Source: Anseranas semipalmata (Eukaryota; Chordata; Aves; Anseriformes; Anseranatidae). From it: a stretch of 64,000 bases of DNA. The stretch is taken from NCBI GenBank assembly GCA_013399115.1, contig VXAA01004089.1, forward strand, positions 595,661 to 659,660, given 5' to 3'. The notes below the pieces were generated by a model. It made no database searches. It saw nothing but the letters and a program-made list of their open reading frames with translations, and had not been told where the DNA came from. Positions within the stretch are counted from its first letter, which is position 1, and each line of letters starts with the position of its first letter. Made by a program: the position numbers and the translations under genes. This document shows, piece after piece, positions 1 to 13,073 of the stretch.

Positions 1-3000
1 GACAGGAACATTGTATGGGAAACAGTCTTTATATTGCACCATATCATTTGGGGCCAGTGATGTGAAAGGGGAGGCACGGGGCAGAAGGGGCATGCTTTTT
101 GTGGCTATTTGTTTCCGAAAAGCACACTTAGCTGTCAACCTGGAGGAGTTGTGGGTGCCTCCTGCAAAGTGCTGAGTGCTGACAATGCCGATAGCCTTCG
201 AGCATCTGAAGGACTGGTTCCCTGCCTCACGTCAGGGCTGCTTCCTGTTAAAAGTTTCAAAGAGGTGAAACACAGCGCAGCTGCTCTGCTTTCCGCTTAC
301 TGTACCCAAGCATTTCTCTGATTGCTCTGCCTCATATCAGCTTTATCAGCCTGCAGAAAGTGCCCTCCTTGGTGCTATTTTAGGATGAGAAATATTTTTT
401 TTCCTCTTTCTTTATTTTTCCTTTTTTTTTTCTTTTACATTTCACATTTTCATTTTTATATAACCAGTGCATCACAGCATGGGGCAAAAATCACCCCCAA
501 ATTTTATTTTTATGCCAAAGAGTGCATTCCCTTAAATCATCTGCCTGACAGGGTTGTGTAAAAAAACCATGATATTCAACCTACCTGAAGACCTACATAC
601 AGGCACAGGGACAGTTGCAAAAGACAGGAGTGAAAAAATTGTGAGGTTTGTTTAATTCCTGCCCCTCTTTTCTTATTTTTGCACAGGTGTTCAAATTTCA
701 AAGCTCCAAACAAACTTTCATCTTCAGTTTGAAAATGTGAGTTTATAAAAATAAAGGGGAGCGCTTCTATTTTAATTTTTACTGACAATTGAAAGCTCAT
801 TGATACCGCTGTAGACATTCTGAAGCTTAAAAAGTACAAACAGTCCATTTAGACTTGTTTTACCACTCTTCTCACTGATCCAACATAACATACCAGTATT
901 ATATAGCAGTACCTGATTTCAGATGACAGTATCTTGTCAAGCAATGCTGCTGTCATAGCCTGTTTTTAAGAAACTGAATACATGCACAAGCTTAGAAGAA
1001 TTGCTTCCTTTATTGACTCATGTCCATGCACTGTGGTTTAGGCATATATCTTCTTAAAGGAAATGTGTACATTCATGAACTACAACTAAAAAATTTGCAA
1101 AAGGTTGTCCTGGGTAACAGTGTTAACTTCCTTTAAAAGTGAGTTAAATTCTCTTTGAAAGAAAATAAGAAAGTACTTGACTCAGCTGAGTTATCATAAA
1201 GCCACTGCAAGGCAGTAAAAAAACAAAGCGTTGCGATTACCTTTTCAGATTAAAAAGAGTGATGAACATCAGCTGCACACCAGTCACATGGCCAGCCAAA
1301 CCAAAGATGGTGCTGAGCCCTGCTTGGCAGAACTTTTTCCATGATAGATAGCAAATGAAGACAGCCGAAGTGGTTCTCAGTCATAGTGAAATTGCTGGCA
1401 GGGCTTTCAGGCACTCGACGGCAGAGGAATCTGTAGCAGCCCAAGATGCTGCAAACGATGAGATGACGTTAGCAGCAGTGGCAGTGGCCTTGGCAGAAAC
1501 TACATGAAAAGTTTCCATGTTCACTGTGAAAAAAATGGTTTGGGGAAGTGAATTTCCCATGGCACTAAATTGATTGCAAGCGAAGGATACAGAATCACAC
1601 CAGCCTAGGGTCTGGTCTATCATTCCATTAAGGAACTGATTATATGAAATTTCTTGCTTTGTTAAGGAGACTGCAAATGTTTTTACATAACAAAATAAAA
1701 GGAATCTGTTGCCTGTTTTCTTTAAAATGCCCATCTTTTTTGACATTTCCAGGTGCCTCATGAGCTATCAGTACCAATTGCTGCTATTTTGGGAAAATGC
1801 AAAAAGATGCTATGTCTAGAATACACAAAGAACTTAAATACAGAAATAGAAATAAATCTAAGTGAATTCTCTCAGTTTCTGCAAATGGTATTCAGTCTTT
1901 TCTAATAAGACCAACTAGCCTCTCTGACGGTTGCCTCCAAATCTCTCCTGCCAGCTGGACAGAAGCTGTAGGAAGGCTGATATCCCCAGCACCCTCATGC
2001 GACCTTCATTCCCCTTAGTTTGTCCTGTAGGGAAGGTCCCTCACTGCTGACAGGACCCAACCACTCAGTGTGAGAATTTGTTCATCTTGGCATTTACACT
2101 GTTCTGAAGGTTGGTTTTTTTTAAATTCAGTCACCTTACCATCCTCCTGAAGGCACTCAGATCATCATGTCCCATGAAGAGCAGGTGGCAGCTGGGACTA
2201 CAAGACAGGTGTCTTGATCCTCATCCTCTTGTCTCAGCATGAGCAGCACCAACAGTATTAAAAGGAGGATGCTGTCCATGCAGCACACAGCTAAAACTTC
2301 AACAAGGAACGTGAGGCAAAAAGTAGAAGACACATCACTGTCGGCAGTATTGGATACAGCCTTAACTGCATAGATGAGCTTGAACTACCCCAAAAGAAGG
2401 AATAAGCAAAGGAAGATCTTGCCAAGTTTTCTTTACTTGCCAAGTGAAGGAGTTCTTTGAACATGTGTTTTGGTGAGTGACAAAGCAAGCAGATATATGA
2501 TGGAAACGAGACAAGATAACTTCCTTGAGTTCAAACTAAGGGATGGTTTTAAATAAGCTGTGGTTACAATAACTCAGGATTCCTTCCCCTAGCTTAAGGT
2601 ACATAAACATTCAGAATCAAAAATGGGATTATAGCTTCAACAATCTAGTCTAAAAGTCTACATTCCCATAGGGTCATGGCAAAGAGCCAGGCACATCTAG
2701 AAGGCAGTGAGGGACAATTATTTTAAGATAAGCTAAGATTGCTTTGAAATCAGTCTCTCTCCACAAAACAGAGGGGTACATTCATATTGGACTAATTCCC
2801 TAAATTTTAGATGGCCTGAATGCGAGGATATGCAATAGGAGGACTCTGTTGTACATCCTAAGATAACCGGGATGTAAAAGAAATCCTCATTTCCAATAAC
2901 AGCAACAAAACTTTCTGGATGATGTCAGTACTTACAAAGGAATATACCCATCATCAAGAAGAATCCTTCTGAATTGTGGTTAAAAATTGGTGCCAAATCA

Positions 3001-5928
3001 AAGTTCTGTTTTTGTTTTCCCACTTTTGGCTTGTAAACCTTTTCATTTTCTCTTTTTGGACTTCGCTTTAAATATTTGGCCATCCACAAGAAGCACCTGA
3101 AATACAAGAAAAAAATTATCTATTTAGTTTTTGGCATAGTGGTAGTGTCCTACAATCATCATGAGTGGAAGTTTCCTATTATCATCATCAGTACTTTTTT
3201 CATCTAAAATGTATTTGTCACAGAAGACCTGACTCTCCTTTGAAGTTGGAAGGTGTTCAGCAGGCCTGCCACTCTACTTCAGATCCATGAAGCTTTTTCT
3301 TCAAAAGACAAATGACCTGGGATTCTTCTTCTTTCCACATTAACGTAGCGTGCATTGCAATTACATCTATGGATATGGTTTAGATATCAGACTATAATAA
3401 ATAAAAAAAGGCTCTGACTATATGATTTTATTATTGTGGTTTTTTTTGTTTTTTTTTTTTCCCAGCAAAGCAAATGGAAAGCATGTACATTGGACTGCTT
3501 GCTAAAGGTATGACATAGGGGAAAATTAAACATTTCTTATTTACCTCTCTCTGATTCTGTCTTGCACTCTTGAATTGTCAATGATCAATTTTGATCCAAG
3601 ATTCAAAAATACTTCTGATAATTATTTTTCTACAGATTGATCAGCTCCGGAAGTTGCAACATTGATCCATGACCTCTACTTGGGACAAAGGTTGAAACTG
3701 TCATTTTGAAGTTTCTAACCACTAAAAGTAGACTAGATTAGCCTGGTGTTCTCTACTTGAAGCAAACCAACTTCTGCACTCACAGTCAAGTGTGTGAATG
3801 GTTTTTGGAGCATACTGTTTATGCAGAAATAAATTAGAAGATGTATTCCAAGCTTGTTACTGTGCTTTTGTATTATCTTAGTGTGTTTTTTGTAGCTTCT
3901 GATTTTTTTTATTAATGTTTATCAATTAAGAAGTAAAGGAATTAATTGAGGCAGGTGTGCTTATGACCCTACAGCAGCACGAGCTTAGATTTACACCTTC
4001 TATTTTCTAATCTTCATATACTTTGAATTCCCAAACAACTAAGTGCAGGGTAGATAACTGTGGGGTGTCACTTCTCTTTACCCATCTGAGCTATGCATCT
4101 CATCTATGTAGGCCATCCAACCATCACCTGGGAGACAGGTACCTTCAGAGAATGACTCTCTTTAATTTTCTTAACTAGCCAAATTTGTTAGAATTGCCCA
4201 GCCTGAGCCATGAGGTGCCTTATTTCTGTCTAAGGTGGGTCAAAACCTGAAAATGGACAAAGCAAATAGGGAATCCCTTGACGATTCTGGTCTTCCAAAA
4301 GAAGACAAATCACACAAATCACACACAAGGACAAATTCATAAATCACGCCAGCAGTATAGGACTTCTCATAAAATGCATTCACATTGCTTTCTTTCTCAA
4401 AGACAGCGCAATCCAACCCTTAAGGAGAACTCTAAAGTGTAAATAGAGAACCAAAATTCTCTTTTGGGCACATAAGCCTCTCCTTGGCCACTGTCACTGC
4501 TCAGCAGGTGTTTGCAATGCTTAGGTTATTATCCCATCCCAGAATGAGGACTTTGGAAGCTTGGCTTTTGAGGTGTCTAAAGAAGGCCAACAGAGTACTT
4601 TTGTCGTATGTTCTGTTTGGATGTGATGTAGAGTCATGTAGTCATCCCATGCTCTTCTGGACTTGGCTGATGCTGAGCAAACACTGGATATGTGCAAGGT
4701 TTGTCTCTGACCTTTGAAATGCAGGGTACTAAAGAGTGCTGATGGAGCTACACGTTTTGTGGGGTATGTGTTTAAAGACTCTGGATGCTCCAGACAGGTA
4801 GGTTTCCAGATCGGGAGTGGTCCAGAAAAGCACATTAGGAGATCCTGGAGGGTACTGTGAAGGCCAAGAGGCCCTGAAGTTCCCTTCATGGCATGCAAGC
4901 AAGGCTATATACCATGGTGTCCCCAGGGTATCCCAAACCCAGACCAATGCAAAAAGTCAGAATATTTGGCCTTGTGGGGCCCATGGGAGCACTGTAAAAG
5001 AACAAGATAGAGAAACCTTTCAAGAACAAAAGCCTCATTAATAAAGATCTTTAATGTCCATAGTTCCCTAACTTCACTGTCCAAAGTCCACCACACTCAG
5101 CAAGAATGTGCTGAGGGAAATGTTAAATGCTGTTCTTTCTATCAGCCTGAACTGTAGCAGCAATGGCTTTCTGGGCCCCATCAAGCCACAAGGCACATTT
5201 TGGGTCTGCTGATTTCCAGAGCTCTCCAAGTCAGTATTTGAAATACAGGCAGACCAGATTCTCTCCTAATTTAATGTAAAACCATCTGCTTTGGTTACGT
5301 TTTTCATGGCATAAAGTTCAGAGAGTTCGTACCTCACCACTCCCCTGTTACATGCTATCCTGTGGAAAAGAAGGAAAGAGAAGGGAATGTATACATAAGT
5401 TTGCATAACTTCAGAATGGAGTTTAATGAGGGAGCATAACACTTAATTCAAAACCAAAGCATCCATTAGGACATCACCATTTCACCGTATCAGTGCAATA
5501 CATTTCATTCCCTTTTCCAAATCCCATTTAACATAAACCATTTATTTTTTCAACTTTTCCCACAAGTGTTTTAATGCAATATTTGGACACCTTTCAGAAG
5601 AGTCCTGTGATGTAATACATTTGAGAGACATAACAATATATGTGGAGTTTGGAAAATCTATTGCAACATGAATAAAAAAACTGCTCTTTTCAAAAGGCAA
5701 AATCTGACTTGTTGTCAAAGGTTGTGAAGAAGGTGGGGAGGATGGAAAATGCCTTCATAATTAGTATTGTTAGATTATCATATACAACCAGGTACGTCTA
5801 TGTATATGCACAGTTTTAGGTTGGGTACTAAAAGAAGCAGAGCTCCATGCACTTGTTTTCCTGCCCAGTAGGGTCCAAAGTTCCACACTGCCGAAAGAAC
5901 ACTGCTTCCAGAATCTAAGCAATAATCT
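1..5928. other. Intergenic or intronic stretch, no gene recognised
   Basis: No exon, RNA gene or transposon is recognisable. Open frames are at most about 126 codons, overlap on both strands and resemble no known family. Visible structure is limited to a T/pyrimidine-rich run around 391-437, an interrupted T tract at 3440-3460 and a short direct repeat of CAAATCACA near 4306-4325. Introns or untranslated exons cannot be excluded from sequence alone. Confidence 0.5.
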
Positions 5929-5960
5929 ATATTTCCATATATTTCCATATATTTCCACAT
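5929..5960. repeat. Short tandem repeat, 10-bp unit x3
   Basis: The decamer ATTTCCATAT occurs twice in a row (5931-5940, 5941-5950) and is followed by a one-base variant, ATTTCCACAT (5951-5960). It is a local tandem duplication with no sign of function. Confidence 0.85.
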
Positions 5961-7165
5961 TGTGCTGTGTAGCTCTACCTAAAAATACAAATGATTTCAA
6001 GTGAAATTCATCTGAACTAAGTGGACAACTGACCCAGTGTGATTCCTCTCATCTTAAATGAGACATTTTTAAATGTCTAAAATGGTAGCCCAGGGACAGT
6101 GGGCTCAGCTGCTCTTGTCACTTTATGTCCTTCAAAGCTGAAGGTTCAGATTACTCAGCAGCCCTTACACCACTCCCTTCCAACTCCAAATTGCTGCCAT
6201 CAAGTATCATAGCCCTTCATGGGGGAACTTGTCTGCTACTCATGAGCAGCATGTTGTTCCAGAGCCATTAGTTGGTCATACTCACCCTAAGACAGGACCT
6301 TTCTCTGGCTACAGGCCTGCTCAGAACTTCAGGAAAATGAAACAGAAGTCTTGGCCTTTGTGGTCTCAAGTGAAGTACACCACCTCTAAAATTCCCTGTT
6401 TCTCATGCAGTAGTATCAGAGGATTTCTGTTGTGTTTAGTGCATATGAGTTCATGGGAATTTGCATAAACACATCCCACAGCCCAGCCTGTCCTATACTG
6501 CCACAATCCACAAATGGGTTTTGAGCTTTTCACATTGTTTTCTTAACTCAAGAAAGTCCTGATTTCATCTTTCCCAACTAGTCACAAATATCCACCAATC
6601 ATTGTTCATCCTTCTGTGTTTGTTTAAAAGCAGTGTATGCAGACCATTCACTGATCAGTATTTGCCACCTGTGTGGTCACTGTGTCACTGGCCAAATCCT
6701 TTAAACATCATAGCTAATGGCAAATGCATAGATATATCTTCTGAATAGAAAACAGTTATAAGGAAATACAATAAACTTTTGGGTCTCAGCAAAGGTTTTA
6801 ACACATTGGCAGATCTCTGAAAATTTGTTATCAATTAAAATGAAGTAGTTACATCTCAGTTCTTTGATACCAGTTAAATATTGTTGTCTTCAATAATATG
6901 TCATTGTGGATTTAAATATTACTAACATGCGTAAGCATAGTAGACTGAGTGTGATACCATGAAAAACAAAGGAGGAAGACTATCGCTGTTGTTCATGATA
7001 ATTTTTATCAACCAATTTAGTTCTACGTACTCACTTTTCACAGTCATATATCACAAGGATTTGACCTGAAGTAAATTAATGTCATGAAATTAAACTTTAG
7101 ACTCAAATAAGATCTTAAATACATAAAAATTCTCAAGAAATAATTGTAATGCCTTTTCAAGGAAA
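5961..7165. other. Unique sequence, no gene recognised
   Basis: This is AT-rich unique sequence with no recognisable coding, RNA or transposon signal. Open frames are short and unfamiliar. Confidence 0.5.
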
Positions 7166-7193
7166 GTTTGTTTGTTTGTTTGTTTGTTTGTTT
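7166..7193. repeat. (GTTT)7 microsatellite
   Basis: Seven perfect copies of GTTT lie in a row, flanked by GGAAA and by ATAAAAAG. Tetranucleotide runs of this kind are common and often length-polymorphic in vertebrates. Confidence 0.95.
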
Positions 7194-7627
7194 ATAAAAA
7201 GCTACATTTGACCAAAGGAAGACAAACATGCAGCTAGAAAAGGATGCACTTTCAAAAATATATTTCCCAGTATCCGGATTCATCTTTGTTAGCTCAATAA
7301 AAATTATAATAATGGGGTGTGCCTGTGAGACAGATAAGTATCTGGAAAACACTGAAGTTATACTCACACAGTATTGCCAAAACCCTAGAGATTCATTTGT
7401 AACAGGATGCCTGATATTCTTCCCACCCCCAATATCTCTTCAAAAACCATCTACAGCTTCCTTGCTTGCACTTTCTTAGCATATGCTGAGCCTATATGAC
7501 TGTATCAAGGACATCTTACCCAGGACCAGCTAATAGTGGATCAGTGAAACAAAACAAGCAGATCTTTCAGGCCACCCATTAGTCTATGCCCTGTGCTCTC
7601 ATTCTGCCACTGCTTCCTGGGACTAGG

Positions 7628-7655
7628 CTGGGTGATTGCATCTGGGTGATTGCAT
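7628..7655 (+). repeat. Perfect 14-bp tandem duplication at CR1 5' edge
   Basis: CTGGGTGATTGCAT occurs twice back to back (7628-7641 and 7642-7655), exactly where recognisable CR1 sequence begins. It may be a slippage product or may have arisen during 5' end joining of the truncated insertion. Confidence 0.85.
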
Positions 7656-8169
7656 CCCGGGCTGCATTAAAAAAGGAGTGGCCAGAGTGTCAAGGGAGAT
7701 GATTGTCCCCATCTACTCAGACCTGGTGAGGCCCCACTTGGAGTATTGCATCCATGTCTGGAACCCCCAGCACAAGAAGGATGTGGAGCTGTTAGAATGG
7801 GTCCAGAGGAGGGCCACAAGGATGATCAAGGGGCTGGAGCACCTCTCCTATGAAGACAGGCTGAAAGAGCTGGGGCTGTTCAGCCTGGAGAAGAGAAGGC
7901 TCCGGGGTGACATCATCACAGCCTTTTAATACTTAAAGGGGTCTTATAAAAAGGATGGAGAAGGACTCTTTACTCTGGTAGATAATGATAGGACAAAGGG
8001 GAATGTTATTAAACTAAAAGAGGGGAGATTTAGATTAGAGGTTAGAAGGAAGTTTTTCACTTAGAGGGTAGTAAGGCACTGGAATAGGTTGCCCAGAGAG
8101 GTTGTGGATGCCCCATCCCTGGAGGTGTTCAAGACCAGGTTAGATGAGGCCCTGAGCAACCTGATCTAG
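7651..8169 (+). pseudogene. CR1 ORF2 C-terminal remnant, two internal stops
   Basis: One frame reads through the C-terminal region of the CR1 ORF2 protein, downstream of the reverse-transcriptase catalytic core. It contains LVRPHLEYC, then [19 protein letters not shown] and [14 protein letters not shown]. The frame is broken by TAA at 7927-7929 and TAG at 8062-8064, but resumes each time: YLKG follows the first stop, and [19 protein letters not shown] follows the second. It ends at TAG 8167-8169, where the family's 3' UTR starts. There is no frameshift in about 170 codons, only two nonsense changes. The endonuclease and catalytic reverse-transcriptase parts are absent, so this is a dead fragment and not a host gene. 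Confidence 0.9.
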
Positions 8170-8274
8170 TGGGTGGCGTCCCTGCCTATGGCAGGGGGGT
8201 TGGAACCAGATGATCCTTGAGGTCCCTTCCAACCGAGGCCGTTCTATGATTCTATGATTCTATGATTCTATGAT

Positions 8275-9536
8275 CTCACTATCCCCTTTACCAGGGAAGT
8301 GCAGTCTTCTTCAGCCAATGTTTCTCTTGAAGGAATATCCCTATGGCTGGTTACCAGATGTACTCCCACTTGTTCAGGACAGGGATAGATAGGGAACATT
8401 GATATTGTGGTGAGATGGGGAAGGTTCTGTTTTCCCCACGAACCGAAAGATCCTGTGCTCAGCACAAAAGTAGTCCAAGAAGAACAGCTGGGTCCTTACC
8501 TGGATGAATCTGGAGGTGAGATGTTGACTGTTACTATCACCACAACTACAGAATAAAAGGCATGTGGGCTCTATCTGATTCCTGTGCTAATGTTGAGACA
8601 ATATCATAGGAAGGGAAGTAGATGGCCACAAAAAATCACCACAAAAATTTCCTTGGGAGTGCCCTTTTCTTTCAACCAGCACAACAAAATACCATATTAC
8701 TCTATTGTCCTTTGTAATTCAAGTTGAAGCCACTGGCAACATAATTCTTTTGTATATGTGTGTGTGAGCTAAAAAGTCCCTTCTGTGAGTGGTGGCTTGA
8801 TTACATGAGTAGAGAGAGGAAACACTCTGCTGGTTACATCTTCTTGGTTATCCTATAAAGCTATGGCAATGAATCCCAGGGTAAAGGACCTCTCCCTTGA
8901 AAGTGTAATTTCTTGAAAGAACAATCAACAACATCATCTAAAGAAGGTCCTGGTCTCACAAAAATTACTTAAACCTGGTGATATGCCGTCCCTGTCCCAT
9001 TTTTCCGCAGCATGTCTCTGATGAGGGAGACAGAGTTTATCACCATGAGATGCTGGAGTGACATTCCTACCCATTCATTTACTAGTCCCTGTTGTCCATA
9101 CTGCAGGACTCTTTTCTCCTGATATCTTGGAGATAAAGTCTTACTTCCACTGTACGTGGAAAGAAAGGAATTCACCGAGCAAGTAACAGATTTCTTCATG
9201 AAATCACAAGTTAAGATTTTGCTTATTTGTCCATGTCCCAGAGATGCCATTAGGTCTAACAGGGGTGAAGACAAGAGCACCTGCACCTTGTGTGTTTTAT
9301 GTAACTCCTCAACTTAACCTATTGTTCTTCCTTAAACTGGCCCTCTGACATTCAGATCAGATCCACCCTGCAGATGTCTACATGAGGTTAGATAGGTAAA
9401 ACCACCTCCCACAGCCTGCAGTCTTTGCAACCATGCCTAAATCACACAGCTCCAGAATGCCAAATCAGCCACCCTTCACCAGCAAAGTACTGTGCCAAGG
9501 AAAAAGGGGTAGAGATCTGCATGGGTGATTGATTGC
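8275..9536. other. Unique sequence, no gene recognised
   Basis: No feature is recognised between the CR1 tail and the T17 tract. Open frames of about 65-105 codons occur but resemble nothing known. Confidence 0.5.
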
Positions 9537-9553
9537 TTTTTTTTTTTTTTTTT
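9537..9553. repeat. Poly-T tract (T17)
   Basis: Seventeen consecutive T residues. No recognisable SINE or processed-transcript sequence adjoins it, so it is treated as a simple repeat. Confidence 0.95.
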
Positions 9554-9721
9554 CTGGTACAAACATGTACATACTCGCAGGGATGTGCTGCAGTGTAAGA
9601 ACATCACTTGCTTATAGCATCCTCTGCACATGCAAAGAAGCACCTTGGAGCTGAGTTCCTTGCAGGGCACATCTCATATTGAAGAAAACTTGTCATTTCT
9701 CCCAAACGAGGGAGGAAGGAA

Positions 9722-9895
9722 GAGCTTGTGGTTAATGCAGCAAATGGAGGCTCAGGAAATCTATGTTCATATCCTGGTTCTACCACAGGCTTCCTGTGTG
9801 ACCTTGGGCAAGTCCCCTAAGTCTGTGCCTCCCTTCCCCCATGTGTAAAATGCGGAAAAAATGGATCCCAGACCTAATGGGACTCAGATCTTAAA
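9722..9895 (+). mobile_element. MIR-type SINE, nearly full length
   Basis: The order of parts matches amniote MIR elements. GTGGTTAATGCAG recalls the tRNA-derived box of the family. TCCTGGTTCTACCAC follows, then the core TTCCTGTGTGACCTTGGGCA with AGTCCCCTAAGTCTGTGCCTC, then ATGTGTAAAATG. This is the best preserved MIR-type copy in the window. MIRs are ancient tRNA-derived SINEs mobilised by L2/CR1-group LINEs and long inactive. The 3' boundary is uncertain because the 3' portion is diverged. Confidence 0.85.
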
Positions 9896-11232
9896 TTGGC
9901 TTGTGATTGCTACTGTATAGCAAGTGAATAGTTATGTGTGTGGACCAAGCCTTACTTACTTGTGTGTGATCAGCTAAAAGGACTCACAGCTTCACTATTC
10001 ATAAATGACCTCCATTATCTACGTTCCAATAACTTTCACCCTACCAACCATGTACTAATGGGCATTACCATGTAATTCTGAAGCTTTAAATGACAAAAAT
10101 ATGTTGATTGAAATAGGTTTGATATTTGCTTTGTGCACATCGCTGATTTTCTGAGGTGGAGGCTGAGACACTTTTTAAACTGTGATTTGTTTGATGTATA
10201 ATTCTTCATGATGAGAAGCAAGACCTAAACAAAGCTAGGCCCTAATTTATACTTGCAGCGGTACTTTATTGTTTAAAGAGAGATATCCTGATTAGTCTGT
10301 TAGCAGCCCAGTGAATTCCCTGTACTGCACTCCTGTAACTGACCAAAACCATGTTGTCACATGCACTGGTTTCTGGACAATCAAGGGTTGTCCTCTCCAC
10401 CTAATCAATCCCACTCCACCCACCAATAACTACAAAAGTGTAGTAGGTGTATTAATCTTCAGTATAGCAGATGTCTGGCCATTCAATAATAGATGCTATT
10501 TGAGTCAAGTTGACTATTGAGGTTTAAAGCAACTCAGGAGGTACCAAAAATCAAAACTGGGTTTTCATCCAAAGCTTTTCCATTTGGAAGTGAGAATGTG
10601 ACAAACTGGGGCCATAAAAACATAGAAAACAGGTTGACAAGTCCATCAAAACCAGATGTGCTCGCTCTTACATGGTGAAAAAAAGGGCTACAAGGTTTGA
10701 TTTAAAACATACATTCTGTTCTCACATCCCTTTGAAGAGATCATGTGGGATAATTTGAAGTCTCCTTCTTACACAAACATTGCAAACATTTCCTGTTGGT
10801 AACTATAAAAGGACAGTCTAGCTAAGTAAACAGTCCTCTTAATAGTTGTGTCTAAGCAGGAAAGCCCTGTATTCTTCACCAATAGCTCCATTGATGACCA
10901 CAATTGTTCTGGTTATTGTTTGTATTCATCATAACACTGATTATAAAAAAAGATGAAAACAGGAACTTCCTTGAACTTATTAAACGCTTGCAATGGGGAC
11001 CTGTATGTTGCTGGCATAAGGCTGGTTGTGTGTTGACATACTGGAAAAGGGGGAGCCAGATCACTAACTTGTGTAAATCACTGTCTTCACCAAAGTAAAG
11101 CTAAGCAGCTGAAGACCTGGCTTCATAGAGGCATCTTGTTCTACACAAGAGCTCAAAATACCCTGTTCTTATCCTCTAGATTTTGCCACCCACCATTTTC
11201 TTGTACAATGAATTAAAGGAAAACTGAAGTTT
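9896..11232. other. Unique sequence, no gene recognised
   Basis: AT-rich unique sequence with short overlapping open frames on both strands and no recognisable motif. Confidence 0.5.
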
Positions 11233-11422
11233 CATAGAATAGAATAGAATCATAGAATCATAGAATATCTCAAGTTGGAAGGGACCCATAAGGATCATCA
11301 AGTCCAACTCCTAGCACTACACAGGTCTGCCCAAAAATTCAGACCATATGACTAAGAGCACAGTCCAAACACTTCTTAAACTCCAATAGGTTTGGGGCTG
11401 TGACTACATCCCTGGGGAGCCT
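11233..11422 (-). mobile_element. CR1 LINE 3' tail, minus strand
   Basis: The reverse complement of a CR1 3' UTR. It begins with CATAGAATAGAATAGAATCA, a decayed copy of the tail repeat, followed by AGTTGGAAGGGACCCATAAG, ATCATCAAGTCCAACTCC and, near the inner end, TCCCTGGGGAGCCTGTTTCA. It differs from the 7.6 kb and 19.7 kb copies in the body of the UTR (CTAGCACTACACAGG), so it belongs to another CR1 subfamily. Only about 190 bp remain and no coding part is present. Confidence 0.93.
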
Positions 11423-11445
11423 GTTTCATTGATACAATGAAATAA

Positions 11446-11545
11446 TGAGACCGAAAGAATATTAGGAGTTCATGGCAGAGTTTAGGATAGGACCCAGGCG
11501 TCCTATCTCTCACTGTGAGTATCCCATCACAGTGTCCCTGAGTCA
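11446..11545 (-). mobile_element. MIR-type SINE remnant, minus strand
   Basis: TCATGGCAGAGTTTAGGATA followed by GGACCCAGGCGTCCTATCTC matches the reverse complement of the 5' part of amniote MIR (consensus form: GGCAGAGCCAGGATTAGAACCCAGG). It starts about 25 bp beyond the minus-strand CR1 tail. Divergence is high and the ends are approximate. Confidence 0.7.
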
Positions 11546-13073
11546 TTCAGTGTACTCAGGCAGCCCCTACACTGTCTCCTTTTCTGTGATCTTCTCTTTC
11601 ATTTATTAATTATTATTTTCTCTCATTATTATCTTATTAGTCTACCTGATAAGGAGCCTACAGATTTCTTACAGATTTACCACAGAGGAAACACTTAGCC
11701 ACTGAGGTATAATGAACCATCTGCCACAGTCAGCGCTAAACACACCATTCACAGCATTTTCAGCTTCTACTACACCACCAGTGGCCAACCTCTCCAACGT
11801 CATATGAAGAAACATGCCCATGTTGGGTTAGATACTGGAGCTCCAGCTTTGAAGTGGATGATATATGCTAACATCTTCCTCTCCCCAGCAGAGCCCTATA
11901 GTCTGTTTTGGCTCTTCAGTCCTATATTCTAATCATATGATTCCTCAGTACCGAGGCAGAGAAGCAGAAGGTGTATCACTGATAATATCATGTCATCCCA
12001 AATTCTGGTTGGCTTGCTATTTGTTGTCTTTCCCTGTAAGACCAAGATTAAACCACAAATCTGACTTAGAATAGTGAACTTTCACTTGTCCAATCAACCA
12101 ACTTCCTTTCTTTATCTCACTGGGTCTCCCACAGCTCAACAATTTTGATACAGTGCCCAGGAGAACATTGTAACTAGAAAATATGTGGTGTTTAAAAATG
12201 CCTCCAATCACTGAAAACATTACTTGGATTAGGACAAAAATAAGATCTTTTATCATCTGTTAAATTATGCTCACAATATTTTTGTCTGACAGCATTATAG
12301 CAATGGCATGGGGAGGCAATGCTTATGGAGAGAAGGATCTTCTATCATAGCTGCAAAAAGGACAAAAAAAAAAAAGAGCCGTACAACATGTAAGGTGACA
12401 CGGTAAAGACCAGCAAATTCTGCTTCAAACTGCAAACCTGAAATCCCTTGGAAAGGAGGTGTGCTGTCAAGGAAGCAGGAAGGCCATAATAATTTTTGCA
12501 GTTTTCTGACAAAGACAACGATCTGTTTAGCCTGGGCTTGAGAAGGGAACCTCAGCTTGCTGGGTACAAGCTGACACCTGAGAATGCAACATTTCACTCC
12601 TGGCTTGCCCAAAGATCTCCATGCCCTACAAAGTGTGCAGATGGGATGCTCAGACTTTCTAAACTTCCTTTGTAAATCTCCTTTCTAAATGTCTGTATGC
12701 AGACAGTCGGGACCTACTTTACAAGGAGAAAGATGACCCAGCACACAGCCCCAAGGCCAGGGAGACAACCTTCCTGCAAGTCCCTTGGAGTGACTGGATG
12801 GGAATCAGCCTTTATATTTTTCCTGCCTAAGTCCCAGATAGTATCACCAAGTTTTCTTAAAACCATGACACACCCAACATTGCATCTAACTGAAAAGGGG
12901 GCAAAAAAATATTCCAAGGACCCTTTTGTTCAGCTTGTAAAATGATTTGTGTTGCCTGTGTGTACAAGAGGTTTTACATGAAGTTGGGTGGACTGACCTC
13001 AGTTAACATATGGAACTTGCTAAGGAAAGTTGTGTTCTTCTCCCAGCTGAGCCACATTGGTTTTGTTTGCATG
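11546..13073. other. Unique sequence, no gene recognised
   Basis: No gene or element is recognised. An A12 run lies at 12364-12375. Open frames reach about 105 codons on the minus strand (near 12295-12612) without family resemblance. Confidence 0.5.

Larger units (their letters stand above)
7628..8274 (+). mobile_element. CR1 LINE, 5'-truncated 3' end
   Basis: This is about 650 bp of the 3' end of a chicken-repeat-1 (CR1) non-LTR retrotransposon. Its plus strand encodes the end of CR1 ORF2, including the LVRPHLEYC and [17 protein letters not shown] blocks. The 3' UTR follows, with GGTTGGAACCAGATGATCC and GAGGTCCCTTCCAACC. The element ends in four copies of the octamer TCTATGAT (8243-8274), the tail repeat of avian CR1. 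CR1 copies are nearly always truncated at the 5' end by incomplete target-primed reverse transcription, which fits this one. It is the best preserved CR1 in the window, so probably among the youngest here. Confidence 0.95.

Noticed and set aside
7636..7929. 97-codon frame that looks like a real protein
   Set aside because: It is the C-terminal part of CR1 ORF2 inside a truncated LINE and not a host gene; it is annotated as a pseudogene fragment.
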